Assembly: GCF_026891035.1 (NCBI RefSeq)
Contig: NZ_JAPTGG010000018.1
Coordinates: forward strand, 7,391 to 71,390
Reading direction: 5' to 3'
DNA length: 64,000 nt
Origin: Dasania phycosphaerae
GTDB lineage: Bacteria; Pseudomonadota; Gammaproteobacteria; Pseudomonadales; Dasaniaceae
A program made the translations under genes and the position numbers. Shown one piece after another: positions 9,021 through 18,110 of this stretch (positions are counted from its first letter, which is position 1; every line of letters starts with the position of its first letter). A model generated the notes under the pieces. It made no database searches, had not been told where the DNA came from, and saw only the letters and a list, made by a program, of their open reading frames with translations.

Positions 9021-9995
9021 TTATTTGGCTGGAGGCGTTAAAAAGCTTGAGTTAATAATGTCGCCGGCATTTAAATTATTAGTGATGACATTTTTTTGAG
9101 TAAAAAATTCGATGTAGCGATTGAGTACTCTGCTTAGGGATCTGGCCGAATTGGGGTTGTTAAAGGCATCTAGGTTATCTTCATAGCTCATTAGCTTGAT
9201 GTCTTTTAAGTTTATAGCTTTGTCTAGTTTTAGTGCTTTTTCAATCATTGCATTGCCAGCAATAGGGTTGTTAAGCCACCATTCAACCGCTTCAAACCAG
9301 GCTTTAGTAAAATTTTTGGCGGCTTGCGGCTGCTGATTTAAAAAATCACCATGAAAGGCAACAACATCAGGCAGTAAGCCGGGAGTCTGCCGGCTGGTAT
9401 ATAAAATCCTAGCGCCCGCATTTACGGCATCGGTCACAAAAGGTTCCCAGCTATGGATGATATCCACTTGCTTACTTAGCAGTAGTTGGGTCGTTTGCGA
9501 TGCATCGACATTAACGAGAGTTATATCTTCTATCTGATAATTGTAGTCGTTCAGAAACTCGCGAATAAACAATTCACCAAAACCATTAACGTTAATGCCT
9601 ATACGTAAATTGCTGCGATTTTTAGCTAGCGGTGATAGCGATAGTAAGGCATCACCGCCAGCTGATAAGTCGGCAATTAAAATAATACGTGCGTTGGGCT
9701 GTTGTTCTAGTAAAGAAAATATATCCCCCAATGCTATACATACGGCATCAAATTGTTTGTGGATAAAGCGTGTTTGTAGATTGCTGACACTGTCGAAGTA
9801 CGTGGATTTAACATTGAGTTGGTATTTTTGAAAATACCCTTGTTGCTCGGCGATAATAAGCGGGTAGTACCCCGGCCACAAATCAAAAGCAATATTGATC
9901 TCAGTTTCGGGAGGAGGGGGGGCATCTTGGGTATATGCAGGCCCAGCGCTTAAGAGTAAAGGTATCAAACAGCGTAGAAATAGATCTCTAATCAT
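9021..9995 (-). CDS. ABC-type substrate-binding protein of the NMT1/THI5/SsuA-like superfamily
   Basis: A 324-aa protein with an N-terminal signal peptide (ending near AYTQ). The bilobed periplasmic binding fold starts at INIAFDLWPGYYPLIIAEQQGYF, the typical opening of NMT1/TauA-like proteins, whose ligands include sulfonates, nitrate, pyrimidines and aromatic acids. The SWEPF segment is also characteristic of this group. No permease or ATPase gene is adjacent, so it is an orphan binding protein that may share a transporter encoded elsewhere or act as a sensor partner. It is convergent with the TonB receptor. Confidence 0.85.
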   Translation of the reverse strand: MIRDLFLRCLIPLLLSAGPAYTQDAPPPPETEINIAFDLWPGYYPLIIAEQQGYFQKYQLNVKSTYFDSVSNLQTRFIHKQFDAVCIALGDIFSLLEQQPNARIILIADLSAGGDALLSLSPLAKNRSNLRIGINVNGFGELFIREFLNDYNYQIEDITLVNVDASQTTQLLLSKQVDIIHSWEPFVTDAVNAGARILYTSRQTPGLLPDVVAFHGDFLNQQPQAAKNFTKAWFEAVEWWLNNPIAGNAMIEKALKLDKAINLKDIKLMSYEDNLDAFNNPNSARSLSRVLNRYIEFFTQKNVITNNLNAGDIINSSFLTPPAK

Positions 9996-10089
9996 CAGCG
10001 TGGCCGCTTTATATGGGGTGTGAGTACGAAAAATAATCTTGTTGTGCTTGTTAGTATAGCTAGCAATAGGCTTATATAAAGTTTTGATA

Positions 10090-11079
10090 TTACACGCTAA
10101 CCTGAAATAACTTGCCCCTAACGCTTTTTCTATAGGCCAGCGGCGTTTGCCCAGTCAGTTTTTTAAAGCGCGAGCAAAAATAGCTGCTGTCGTGATAGCC
10201 CGATTGTTCCGCCACCTCGGCGATACTTAAGTTGCTGGTGCGCAGTAGCTCTTTGGCGGCATTAACCCGTAAGTTTTGCAGGTAGTCCGAGGCGGTAACC
10301 GTAGTGGCTTGTTTAAAGCGGCGGTTAAAGGTACGCATGCTCAGCCCCAGCGAGCTGGCCAGTTCACTAATGCTGATGTCTTCCAGGGCATGGTGCTGCA
10401 GCCACTCCTGGGCTTGAATAATCAGTTCATCCTGATGCAGATTACTGGCGTATTCATCATAAGCGTGGCTGGAAAAGGAGCGGCGTATTTCCGGCGAGAA
10501 CTGGCCTTCTACTAAATGGGCGATTTCGGGCCCGAAGTTGCGCTCTATCAAATGCACCATTAAATCCGCTACCGAGTTGACGCTGCCCGCGCAATAGAGG
10601 TTGTCGGCTTGGGTGATTAAATAGCGGGGTTTTAAATTCACCTTGGGGTATTGGCGCTGAAATTGTTCGCAAAAATACCAGTGCGTGGTCGCGGGTTTGC
10701 CATCGAGTAAGCCTGCCTCGGCGAGTAGGCAGCTGCTGGTGCCCACAGCGCAGATGGTGGCATCTTGGCTGGCCATTTGCTGCAACCAGCTCAACAGCTG
10801 AGGTTGTTTGCGCAGGGTTTTGAGCGGGTTGCGCCACAGCGAGGGTAAAATAATTAAATCGCTGTGTTTAACATCCCCTAACTTACAGCTGGCCAGTAGC
10901 TGCAGGCCGCCAGCTGTAGTGATGCTTTCCCCTTCGGTGCTCACTATGTTGACCTGTAGCGTCTGGCGGCTGCGGTTGTGGCTGCGATGGTAATGGTCGG
11001 CTGCGTGCAGCATTTCCAAGGGCAGGCTGATGCTGGTGGCTAGGCATTGGGGCAGGGCAATAAAGCTAACGGTATACAT
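10090..11079 (-). CDS. GlxA-family transcriptional regulator (DJ-1/PfpI domain plus AraC HTH)
   Basis: About 329 aa. Residues 1-190 form a class I glutamine amidotransferase-like (DJ-1/PfpI) sensor domain, with the nucleophile-elbow region at AVGTSSCLLAEAG. The C-terminus has two AraC-type helix-turn-helix motifs (SISELASSLGLSMRTFNRR and SIAEVAEQSGYHDSSYFCSR). Family members control catabolism of arginine, choline derivatives, carnitine and similar compounds. ATG 11079 has GAGG upstream and is preferred to the upstream TTG at 11106. It diverges from fabY. The target is unknown; the arginine module or the uptake genes nearby are candidates. Confidence 0.92.
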   Translation of the reverse strand: MYTVSFIALPQCLATSISLPLEMLHAADHYHRSHNRSRQTLQVNIVSTEGESITTAGGLQLLASCKLGDVKHSDLIILPSLWRNPLKTLRKQPQLLSWLQQMASQDATICAVGTSSCLLAEAGLLDGKPATTHWYFCEQFQRQYPKVNLKPRYLITQADNLYCAGSVNSVADLMVHLIERNFGPEIAHLVEGQFSPEIRRSFSSHAYDEYASNLHQDELIIQAQEWLQHHALEDISISELASSLGLSMRTFNRRFKQATTVTASDYLQNLRVNAAKELLRTSNLSIAEVAEQSGYHDSSYFCSRFKKLTGQTPLAYRKSVRGKLFQVSV

Positions 11080-11235
11080 GCGTGGCCTCACAACAGGCTT
11101 TGGCAAAAAAGAGATATTTTATGTCTTTTTTATTATGTTTTAAACCCGGCCTGAGGTCTACAATAGCTGCCAATTATGACTATTAGTCACTTTTCTGGTG
11201 ATTTATCAATATTTAGACAATTGAGCGTAGGTGTT

Positions 11236-13098
11236 ATGACAAGTATTCCTCTTATTGTGGGTTTTGGCGGCGTGAACTCTGCCGGGCGTAGCTCGGGCCA
11301 CCATGGGTACCGCCGTATGATTATTGATAGCTTATCTCAAGCCGAGGCGCAGCATACCTACCAAAATCTTGCTGCGTTGATGAATATGAGTTCTGAGGGG
11401 CAAGCCCTTAGCGAGGCCCAGCGTCAGCATATACTCGATCACAGTTTAGTGAGGCGCATAGAAGATGCCTGGTATAACCCCGATGCGGTAATGTTTAACA
11501 AGCGCATGCCCATGCAGGTTGACGCGGCTACGCCACTCACCTTTGAAACCAAAAAACGCAACCTGCCAGATACCTTGCCTGCAGGCTGGGTGGTGACAGA
11601 ATTAGCTGGTGCTACGGTTAAGGTAGAGATACACCAAGCCACTGAAATGTTAGTGCCCGACCCTAGGGCCACAGCGGTGAGCTCGGCAGGGCAGCTGCCC
11701 AGCGGCTTTGCACCGGGTAAGTTATATCCCTCGCGCAGCCATCCCCGCGGCTTACAAATGACCGTGTTTGGTGCCTCCGATGCGCTAGGTAACTTGGGTA
11801 TAGACTGGGAGTTGGTGCGCCAGCATGTGGCGGCCGACCAAATCAGCGTATTTGCCGGTAGCTCTATGGGGCAATCTGACGCCGATGGTCATGGCGGCAT
11901 GATAGGCTCACGTTTTGACGGCAAACGCGTCACCTCTAAAAACTGCGCGCTGGGCTTTGCCGAAATGCCCGCCGATTTTATTAATGCCTATGTGATAGGC
12001 GGTGCTGGCACTACCGGAGCCACTTTGGGCGCCTGTGCCAGCTTTTTATACAACCTGCGCCAAGGGGTTAATGAAATCCGGGCTGGCCGCTCGCGGGTGG
12101 TGATAGTGGGCGGCAGTGAAGCACCTATTAATCCCGATGTGGTTGCAGGCTACGCCGCCATGGGAGCCTTGGCCACTGATGCCGAGCTGATGGCCTTGGA
12201 TGGCACTGATACCCCGGATAACCGCCGTGCAGCTAGACCCTTTGGTCACAACTGTGGTTTTACTATTGCTGAGTCCGCTCAGTTTGTGGTGCTGTTTGAC
12301 GACGCCTTAGCCATGGAGCTGGGCGCTACCGTGTATGGCGCAGTTACCGATGTGTTTATCAACGCCGATGGCTACAAAAAGTCTATCTCCTCACCGGGCA
12401 TAGGCAATTACTTAACCGTGGCCAAGTCTATGGCCGTGGCCAAGGCCATCTTGGGTGAGCAGGCGATACAGCAGCGCTCTTATATACACGCCCACGGCAG
12501 CAGCACACCGCAAAACCGGGTGACGGAATCTCGTATTTTAAATGAAGTGGCCAAGAAGTTTGGTATTAGCCAGTGGCCAGTAGCCGCGATTAAGGCTTAT
12601 ATAGGTCACTCTTTGGGAGTTTCCTCAGGCGACCAGCTGATTAACAGCTTAGGGGTGTGGGATAAGGGTATTATCCCCGGCATTAAAACCATCGATGCGG
12701 TTGCTGAAGATGTACATCGCAGCAATTTGTCTATTAGTGCCGAGCATAAAGAAGTGGGGGCAGAGGGCATGGATGTTGCGCTGCTTAACTCTAAAGGTTT
12801 TGGTGGCAATAACGCTTCAGCCCCTATATTGGCGCCGCACATAGCCCGCAGAATGCTGGCTAAAAAATATGGCGACAAGGCCTATCAGCAATATTTAAAA
12901 AGCAATGAGGCGGTTAAGGCGCAAACTGCCGCCTATGATACTTTGGCCACCCAAGGTGCAGCCGAGTTGATTTATAAGTTTGATAATAATGTCTTGGGCG
13001 GTGAAGACTTGAGCTTAGATAGCCACGCTATAGGCGTGCCGGGTTATGGCCGAGATGTAGATTTAGAGATAGATTCGCCCTATAAAGACTTTTTGTAA
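11236..13098 (+). CDS. fabY: Beta-ketoacyl-ACP synthase, FabY type
   Basis: A 620-aa thiolase-fold enzyme opening with IPLIVGFGGVNSAGRSS, like Pseudomonas FabY, the condensing enzyme that initiates fatty acid synthesis from acetyl-CoA and malonyl-ACP in place of FabH. The catalytic cysteine is in GATLGACASFLYN (about residue 267) and the histidines are in IHAHGSSTPQN and IGHSLGVSSG. The length, about 200 aa longer than FabB/FabF, fits FabY. The frame opens at 11176, but ATG 11236 has AGGTG upstream and matches the family N-terminus. Confidence 0.88.
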   Translation: MTSIPLIVGFGGVNSAGRSSGHHGYRRMIIDSLSQAEAQHTYQNLAALMNMSSEGQALSEAQRQHILDHSLVRRIEDAWYNPDAVMFNKRMPMQVDAATPLTFETKKRNLPDTLPAGWVVTELAGATVKVEIHQATEMLVPDPRATAVSSAGQLPSGFAPGKLYPSRSHPRGLQMTVFGASDALGNLGIDWELVRQHVAADQISVFAGSSMGQSDADGHGGMIGSRFDGKRVTSKNCALGFAEMPADFINAYVIGGAGTTGATLGACASFLYNLRQGVNEIRAGRSRVVIVGGSEAPINPDVVAGYAAMGALATDAELMALDGTDTPDNRRAARPFGHNCGFTIAESAQFVVLFDDALAMELGATVYGAVTDVFINADGYKKSISSPGIGNYLTVAKSMAVAKAILGEQAIQQRSYIHAHGSSTPQNRVTESRILNEVAKKFGISQWPVAAIKAYIGHSLGVSSGDQLINSLGVWDKGIIPGIKTIDAVAEDVHRSNLSISAEHKEVGAEGMDVALLNSKGFGGNNASAPILAPHIARRMLAKKYGDKAYQQYLKSNEAVKAQTAAYDTLATQGAAELIYKFDNNVLGGEDLSLDSHAIGVPGYGRDVDLEIDSPYKDFL

Positions 13099-13123
13099 TA
13101 AGACTTGTTGTAAAGCCAGTGTT

Positions 13124-13150
13124 AAGGCCGTGTTTAAGCACCGGCCTTTC
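13124..13150 (+). terminator. Possible terminator downstream of fabY
   Basis: AAGGCCG at 13124-13130 pairs with CGGCCTT at 13142-13148 around an 11-nt loop, followed by a short interrupted T tract (TTTCCTTTT). It is the first of two hairpins after fabY. Confidence 0.5.
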
Positions 13151-13163
13151 CTTTTATCCCCTT

Positions 13164-13190
13164 AATGCCGCGCACAGCGGCATTTTCTTT
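13164..13190 (+). terminator. Second hairpin terminator downstream of fabY
   Basis: A perfect 8-bp stem, AATGCCGC (13164-13171) with GCGGCATT (13177-13184), has a 5-nt loop and is followed by TTCTTT. It insulates the PilZ gene from fabY transcription. Confidence 0.65.
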
Positions 13191-13255
13191 ACCCTAGCTA
13201 GAAGCAAACTACACTTATAGCAACACCTGCTTAGTTTTAGGTGTGGAGGTAGTTT

Positions 13256-13717
13256 ATGCGTAAGTACATACGCCACCCCGTAGATGTACCCATACAAATC
13301 TCACTGGATTTAAATGGCAGCAAGGCTGATGGCAATGCTGTTAATGGCAGCGCTACACTTTCGGCTGCTGATGTGACTTGTGACATGGTGGATGTGAGTC
13401 AGGGGGGCATAGCCTGTGATGTTAAAAATTGTTTGGCAGTGGGTTGTAAGGTCAGGGTAGATATCAACACGGTGTCGCCAGAGTATCATGGCCTAGGGCA
13501 AGTGGTATGGTGTAAACCTAAAAATGATAGTTACGAAGTTGGGGTGTGTTTTTTAAATCAGGAAGAGGCCTTTCGTTCTCGCATGGTGCAGCAGGTATGC
13601 CAAATAGAAATGTATAAAAATATGGTTTACGAGCGCGAAGGTCGAGTCTTGGATGGTGAGGAAGCCGCGGCGGAGTGGATAAAAAAATATGCGGCTGATT
13701 TTTTTACGGGCACCTAG
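13256..13717 (+). CDS. PilZ domain protein, likely c-di-GMP receptor
   Basis: A 153-aa single-domain protein. The c-di-GMP-binding arginine motif is at the very N-terminus (RKYIRHPVDVP) and the second motif is DVSQGGIACD, of the D/N-x-S-x-x-G type. It begins with ATG behind a clear GGAGG at 13243-13247. No output domain is present, so it probably acts by binding a partner. The HD-GYP gene that follows is convergent and could set the local c-di-GMP level. Confidence 0.9.
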   Translation: MRKYIRHPVDVPIQISLDLNGSKADGNAVNGSATLSAADVTCDMVDVSQGGIACDVKNCLAVGCKVRVDINTVSPEYHGLGQVVWCKPKNDSYEVGVCFLNQEEAFRSRMVQQVCQIEMYKNMVYEREGRVLDGEEAAAEWIKKYAADFFTGT

Positions 13718-13745
13718 CTTGGTGGTGCGGTAAGCGAGTCTCAGG

Positions 13746-15014
13746 CTACTCTATGGTGAGGCCGCGTTTAATATATTTTTCTATGCGTATGCCGTGGCTG
13801 CCATTAGGCAATACCGTGTTGATGACATATAAATTATTTTCAGAGCCTGCTTTTTTCTCTAAATTTATCACATTTTCTTTGGTAGGCATTTTATTACTGT
13901 CGCGTACGATTAACACTTTTGGCAAATGACGATGGCGATAATTGGTACTAATGACTATGCCCACTTCACCATTTTTAAGCTCAACAATACTGCCTGGGGG
14001 ATATAGCCCTATGCATTCAATAAATTCGGTCACCAAACGGTTATCAAATTTTGTTTCGCGGTTTTGATACAGTACTTTTAAGGCCTCCAGTGAAGACTGG
14101 CCCTGCTTATAGACTCTTTCACTGGTAATAGCATCGTAAACATCACAGATAGTGATCATGCGCGTTATTTCAGAAATATTGCTGTCTTTTAGCCCTCTAG
14201 GGTAGCCGCTGCCATCTAAGGCTTCGTGGTGGCTATAACAAACATCAACAGCGCTGTGATGCACATCTTTGTGATTCATTAAAATATCACGGCCATCAAC
14301 CGGGTGGCTTTTCATAATTTGAAATTCTTCGGCAGTAAGGCGGCCTTCTTTATTTAACACATCTAAAGGCGTTTTCATTTTGCCCACATCGTGCAATATG
14401 CCGCATAGGCCCAGCACATTAAGTTCTTCTTCACTAGCGCCCAAGTGCCTGCCAAAGGTCATGGCTAAAAAACCCACGTTTAATGAATGCTCGGCAGTAT
14501 ATTCATCTTTTTGGCGTATCTTACCCATCCACAACAGGGCATCGGGATTGTGCATGATGCTTTTTACGCACTCAGATACCGTGGTTTTTACTTCTTCTAT
14601 ATTAATACCACGGCCCAGGCGTACATCGTCCATAAATGAGCGGGTGAGTTGCCGGGCATTTTTATGGGTGGCACCAGCAACTGCAAAGGATTGCTTATTA
14701 AGGGCATTTTGCGGATAAATTTTTCTGGGAGTGGGCTGCTCTAAAATAGTGCGCTGTTCACCTTTTAGCCATTGCTGCTCGCTCTCTTCTACATAAACAT
14801 AATCGCAGTAGCCCGCTAAGGTATCGATGTCTTCCAACGACTCTATACGAAAGCCTTGCAGCAAAAAGGGGGTTTCCAGCCAGGGCCTATCCAGTTCGGC
14901 GACATACATGCCTATTTTTAAGCCTGCGACGGGTATGGGGCGCTTTACGCTGCTGCTAATGGTGCGGCCAGGTTTACTAATAGTTTTTTTCACGTGAGCC
15001 CGAGGCAACTCCAT
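13746..15014 (-). CDS. HD-GYP domain protein with N-terminal DUF3391, probable c-di-GMP phosphodiesterase
   Basis: The N-terminal DUF3391 domain (GLKIGMYVAELDRPWLETPF) is followed by an HD-GYP domain with the metal-binding HD in CGILHDVGKM and the signature HHEALDGSGYPRGL. Both catalytic motifs are intact, so hydrolysis of c-di-GMP to pGpG or GMP is expected. There are no membrane segments, so it is cytosolic. ATG 15014 was chosen. The frame extends to a TTG at 15068, but that adds residues not usual for the family. The gene is convergent with the PilZ gene, only 28 bp apart. Confidence 0.93.
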   Translation of the reverse strand: MELPRAHVKKTISKPGRTISSSVKRPIPVAGLKIGMYVAELDRPWLETPFLLQGFRIESLEDIDTLAGYCDYVYVEESEQQWLKGEQRTILEQPTPRKIYPQNALNKQSFAVAGATHKNARQLTRSFMDDVRLGRGINIEEVKTTVSECVKSIMHNPDALLWMGKIRQKDEYTAEHSLNVGFLAMTFGRHLGASEEELNVLGLCGILHDVGKMKTPLDVLNKEGRLTAEEFQIMKSHPVDGRDILMNHKDVHHSAVDVCYSHHEALDGSGYPRGLKDSNISEITRMITICDVYDAITSERVYKQGQSSLEALKVLYQNRETKFDNRLVTEFIECIGLYPPGSIVELKNGEVGIVISTNYRHRHLPKVLIVRDSNKMPTKENVINLEKKAGSENNLYVINTVLPNGSHGIRIEKYIKRGLTIE

Positions 15015-15176
15015 GTATTTTATTGTTAAGCTGGCTAAATTATAGAGACTATTTATGATTTGTACCAAGCTCTTAAGTAAAGTTATATCATAGCCGCTAA
15101 ATTCCTAATCGCTAGCTGTTCACTAGCTATTCACTAAGTTGTGTATACGCTGCATTGTTATTGAGATTTTCCTGTT

Positions 15177-15734
15177 ATGAATGCAATAGATTTATTATTA
15201 GAACGCAACTCGGCCCCCAAACTGGTTGAGCCCGCCCCCGCAGGCCAAGATTTAGCGACTATGTTTCAAGCCGCGCTGCGAGCGCCTGATCATGCCAGAT
15301 TGCGACCTTGGCGTTTTTTAACGATTAGCGGTGAGGCACGCAATAAGCTGGGTGAAGTATTTGCCGAGGCTTTATTACAGCGTAATCCGGCAGCCACCGA
15401 GGCAGAGCTGGATAAGGCGCGTACTCGGCCGTTGCGAGCGCCTTTGCTGGTAGTGGTGGTGGCCAAGCAGCTACCACACCCTAAAGTACCCGCGGTAGAA
15501 CAACTACTTTCAGCGGGCTGTGCGGCCCATGGCCTGCTATTAGCGGCGCAGGCTTTGGGTTACGCAGGCATATGGCGTACTGGTGACAATGCGTTTGATC
15601 AGCTGGTGATGAAGCGTTTAGGGCTGGCAAGTGATGAGTTGATAGTGGGCTTTTTATATTTGGGCACTATAGAGGGAGGCTATAAACCCCTGCCGGTTTT
15701 AGCTGTTGAAGACTATGTGCAGCCTTGGTCTTAA
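15177..15734 (+). CDS. Nitroreductase family protein (YdjA-like)
   Basis: A 185-aa protein of the compact FMN-dependent nitroreductase type. LLERNSAPKL near the N-terminus, the FMN-phosphate region RAPDHARLRPWRF, and AAQALGYAGIWRTGD match the YdjA subgroup, which uses NAD(P)H to reduce nitro compounds and quinones in vitro. The physiological substrate is unknown. A PlsC-like gene follows 31 bp downstream and may be co-transcribed. Confidence 0.88.
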   Translation: MNAIDLLLERNSAPKLVEPAPAGQDLATMFQAALRAPDHARLRPWRFLTISGEARNKLGEVFAEALLQRNPAATEAELDKARTRPLRAPLLVVVVAKQLPHPKVPAVEQLLSAGCAAHGLLLAAQALGYAGIWRTGDNAFDQLVMKRLGLASDELIVGFLYLGTIEGGYKPLPVLAVEDYVQPWS

Positions 15735-15765
15735 GTGCTGGGCTGCGGCTTAGCTGGGGGGAATC

Positions 15766-16341
15766 ATGCGAGCCACTATTTTTAGCACGCCTATACTCAA
15801 CAGTGCGCTGACAGCGATATCGAAAATATTACTGCGCTTGTTGGGCTGGCGTATAGAGGGGCAGTTTCCGACGGCCCCTAAATTTGTACTGGTGGGGGCG
15901 CCTCATACTAGCAATTGGGATTTTATGTTGATGTTGCTGGTGGTATTTGCGGTGCGCGCTGATGTGCATTGGATGGGGAAGGATAGTCTCTTTCCTAAGC
16001 CCTTTGACGGGTTTATGCGCTGGCTGGGTGGCATAGCCGTAGACCGCAGCAAGGCTAATAACACCGTAGAGCAAATGATAGCGCACTACCAAGCTAACGA
16101 TGAGCTTATTGTGATTATGACCCCAGAGGGTACCCGCAGTAAGGTAAGCGTCTGGAAGACCGGTTTTTACCATATCGCCAAGGGCGCCGAGGTACCCATA
16201 GTGCTGGGTTACATCGATGGCGCTAAGAAAGTGGTAGGCTTGGGCAAAGTGTTTACCCCTGCCGGTGATTTAGAGCAGGATATGGCGGCGATTAAAGCTT
16301 TTTATGCTGATAAGCAGGGCTTGCGCCCTGAGTTAACTTAA
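15766..16341 (+). CDS. 1-acyl-sn-glycerol-3-phosphate acyltransferase-like protein
   Basis: A 191-aa PlsC-like acyltransferase. The catalytic H-x4-D motif is HTSNWD, and the phosphate/glycerol-binding motif appears as TPEGTRSKV. A hydrophobic segment, FMLMLLVVFAV, follows the first motif. It probably acylates lysophosphatidate or a related lysolipid at the membrane, but short proteins of this subgroup are mostly uncharacterised. GGGGGGA precedes the ATG. Confidence 0.85.
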   Translation: MRATIFSTPILNSALTAISKILLRLLGWRIEGQFPTAPKFVLVGAPHTSNWDFMLMLLVVFAVRADVHWMGKDSLFPKPFDGFMRWLGGIAVDRSKANNTVEQMIAHYQANDELIVIMTPEGTRSKVSVWKTGFYHIAKGAEVPIVLGYIDGAKKVVGLGKVFTPAGDLEQDMAAIKAFYADKQGLRPELT

Positions 16342-16347
16342 TACAGA

Positions 16348-16740
16348 TTATTCAGTAAGGCAGTGGTATTGATAGTGCAGCAGGTAGTCGCTAGCTTCTA
16401 TATGCTGGCTCCATTCTTTTTCTTTTAGCCAGCCCTGGGGGCAGTGCTGCGCCAGTTGCCGATGCAAGGCTTCAATCACATAAAAGGCAGAGTAGGGGGT
16501 GTGGTCGCTGCGGGTTAAGCTGTAGCGTTCGTACACAACCCTGCTGGTTGGCGGTGGCTGTGTGTTGGGAGAGGCGTTGTTTGTTTTATCCTGGCTTTGC
16601 TCTATAACTTTAGCCGCCGGTTTTTTGCTGCTGTGAAAAGACGAAAAGTCTAATGAGTCGGCGTCATCCACATCAAAATCAGCTTGCGCATTTATGGCAC
16701 TACTGCTGATTAAGCTGAGTAACAATAGGCGTATTAGCAT
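16348..16740 (-). CDS. Small secreted protein of unknown function
   Basis: A 130-aa protein not assigned to any family. A signal peptide (MLIRLLLLSLISSSAINAQA) is followed by an acidic stretch (DFDVDDADSLDF), a proline/threonine-rich linker, and a globular C-terminus with two cysteines (HCPQG and YHCLTE) that could form a periplasmic disulfide. ATG 16740 is placed by GGAG with 6-nt spacing; the in-frame GTG at 16752 is less likely. It ends 7 bp from the acyltransferase stop on the other strand. Confidence 0.75.
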   Translation of the reverse strand: MLIRLLLLSLISSSAINAQADFDVDDADSLDFSSFHSSKKPAAKVIEQSQDKTNNASPNTQPPPTSRVVYERYSLTRSDHTPYSAFYVIEALHRQLAQHCPQGWLKEKEWSQHIEASDYLLHYQYHCLTE

Positions 16741-16834
16741 TGGTGGCTCCACGGTTTATTGGCTGCTAGGTAGGGTTGTTGAAATAAACGAAGAAAGGGG
16801 CGATAAACGCCCCTCAAGCCTGCGGCTATGTGCT

Positions 16835-17818
16835 TTAGAATTTAACTTCTAGGCCTACAGAGAAAACCGAATCGTCGTAAGTGGTATCCGTTTCTATATC
16901 GGTTTCAATGTTTGAGTAATAGGTATAAGCCTTTACCGCTTTATTGATTTTGTAATCAGCGCCAATAGTGATCTGCGTTAAGTCAGTTTCAATGGCGCCA
17001 AAATCATAAGTGCTCATGCCGTATTGAGCTTTCAATACAATTTTATCAATGGTGTATTGGCCGCTAAATATATAGCCGGTTTGCTCTACATCACCATCAG
17101 ATAACTCGCCATCTTGAAAGATAAAGCCTGCTTTGGCCTTATCGCTAAGGGTAAAGTCGGCGGCTAAGCGGGTTAAGTCCCAGCCATCAACTTCGCTGTC
17201 GTTAGCAATAGCAGCGTAAACTTGCTCGTTTTTGAAGCTTAGGGCAATAGATGTGGCATCGGCTAGGCCGTCGTTAGTTTCACCGTCTGAGTCATCAGAG
17301 TCTTCGCCGGGAATAAAGGCCACAGAAGCGCTGAAGTTTTCCGCAAACTTAGGCGAGCTATAAATTACAATATTAGACTCGCGGTTTTCGCCCTCTAACA
17401 GGTTTTTAATGTCGCCTAATTCTAAATCGTTAAAGCGATCTACCGGCTTGCCTATGAGTTTAGTGGGGGTGTCGTGCTTGCCGCCTATAACAGTACCCCA
17501 AGTGCCTTGCAGGCCTACATAAATATTACGTTGTTTGAATTCGTCGCCATCTGAATCACCATCATCTATAGCGACTTCGTATTCCATTTTGTAGATGGCT
17601 TTAAGCTCGTCGTTAATGGCTACGCTGCCTTTTACCCCTATGCGTGAAGCATTGCTGGTCAGGTTCCACTGGTCTTCAGGGTCTGTTTCATAATCGACCT
17701 GGTTTAAGCTGAGATTGGCCTTACCGTAAATAGTGATGTCATTCTCGGCTAAGGCGGGAGTTGCTAATACTGCGCCACTTAATGCAGCTATGGCTAAAGC
17801 TAGGTTGCTAGGTTTCAT
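16835..17818 (-). CDS. Gram-negative outer membrane porin
   Basis: A 327-aa trimeric-porin-type beta-barrel. The signal peptide ends at ATPALAEN, and the mature protein starts with the typical ITIYGKANLSL first strand. Many short amphipathic strands alternate with acidic loops (DDSDGETND), the PNSRIGVKG-type motif reads ASRIGVKGS, and the terminal residue is F. It allows passive diffusion of small hydrophilic solutes. ATG 17818, with GGAGAG upstream, is preferred over ATG 17839. The acidic loops suggest some cation preference, which is inference. Confidence 0.92.
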   Translation of the reverse strand: MKPSNLALAIAALSGAVLATPALAENDITIYGKANLSLNQVDYETDPEDQWNLTSNASRIGVKGSVAINDELKAIYKMEYEVAIDDGDSDGDEFKQRNIYVGLQGTWGTVIGGKHDTPTKLIGKPVDRFNDLELGDIKNLLEGENRESNIVIYSSPKFAENFSASVAFIPGEDSDDSDGETNDGLADATSIALSFKNEQVYAAIANDSEVDGWDLTRLAADFTLSDKAKAGFIFQDGELSDGDVEQTGYIFSGQYTIDKIVLKAQYGMSTYDFGAIETDLTQITIGADYKINKAVKAYTYYSNIETDIETDTTYDDSVFSVGLEVKF

Positions 17819-18110
17819 TCGACTCTCCAAATGGATCATTGTAATTGTGGTAACGCTAATAACAGACCGCAGCTTTTTTATAGGTCACATAAAACTGTCT
17901 GCTCTGTAATGCTGTGCATTTTGTGACTTTAATGTTGCAGGAATATGACAGTGGCTGAAATTATAGTGCAATTATGAAAAAAACAAATTTATCAATTGCT
18001 TAGCAATAACTGGGGATAGCGAGTAGGCTTTATTTGTGTGGCATCAGGCCGTAGAATGTTGCCAAGCTATTAGGCAGTAGCCATCTATGACTAAATAATA
18101 AGAAGCTGTT

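Noticed and set aside
10457..10837. A 126-codon minus-strand frame within the GlxA-type regulator.
   Set aside because: It overlaps the regulator in another frame and its translation is low-complexity; the regulator has intact domains.
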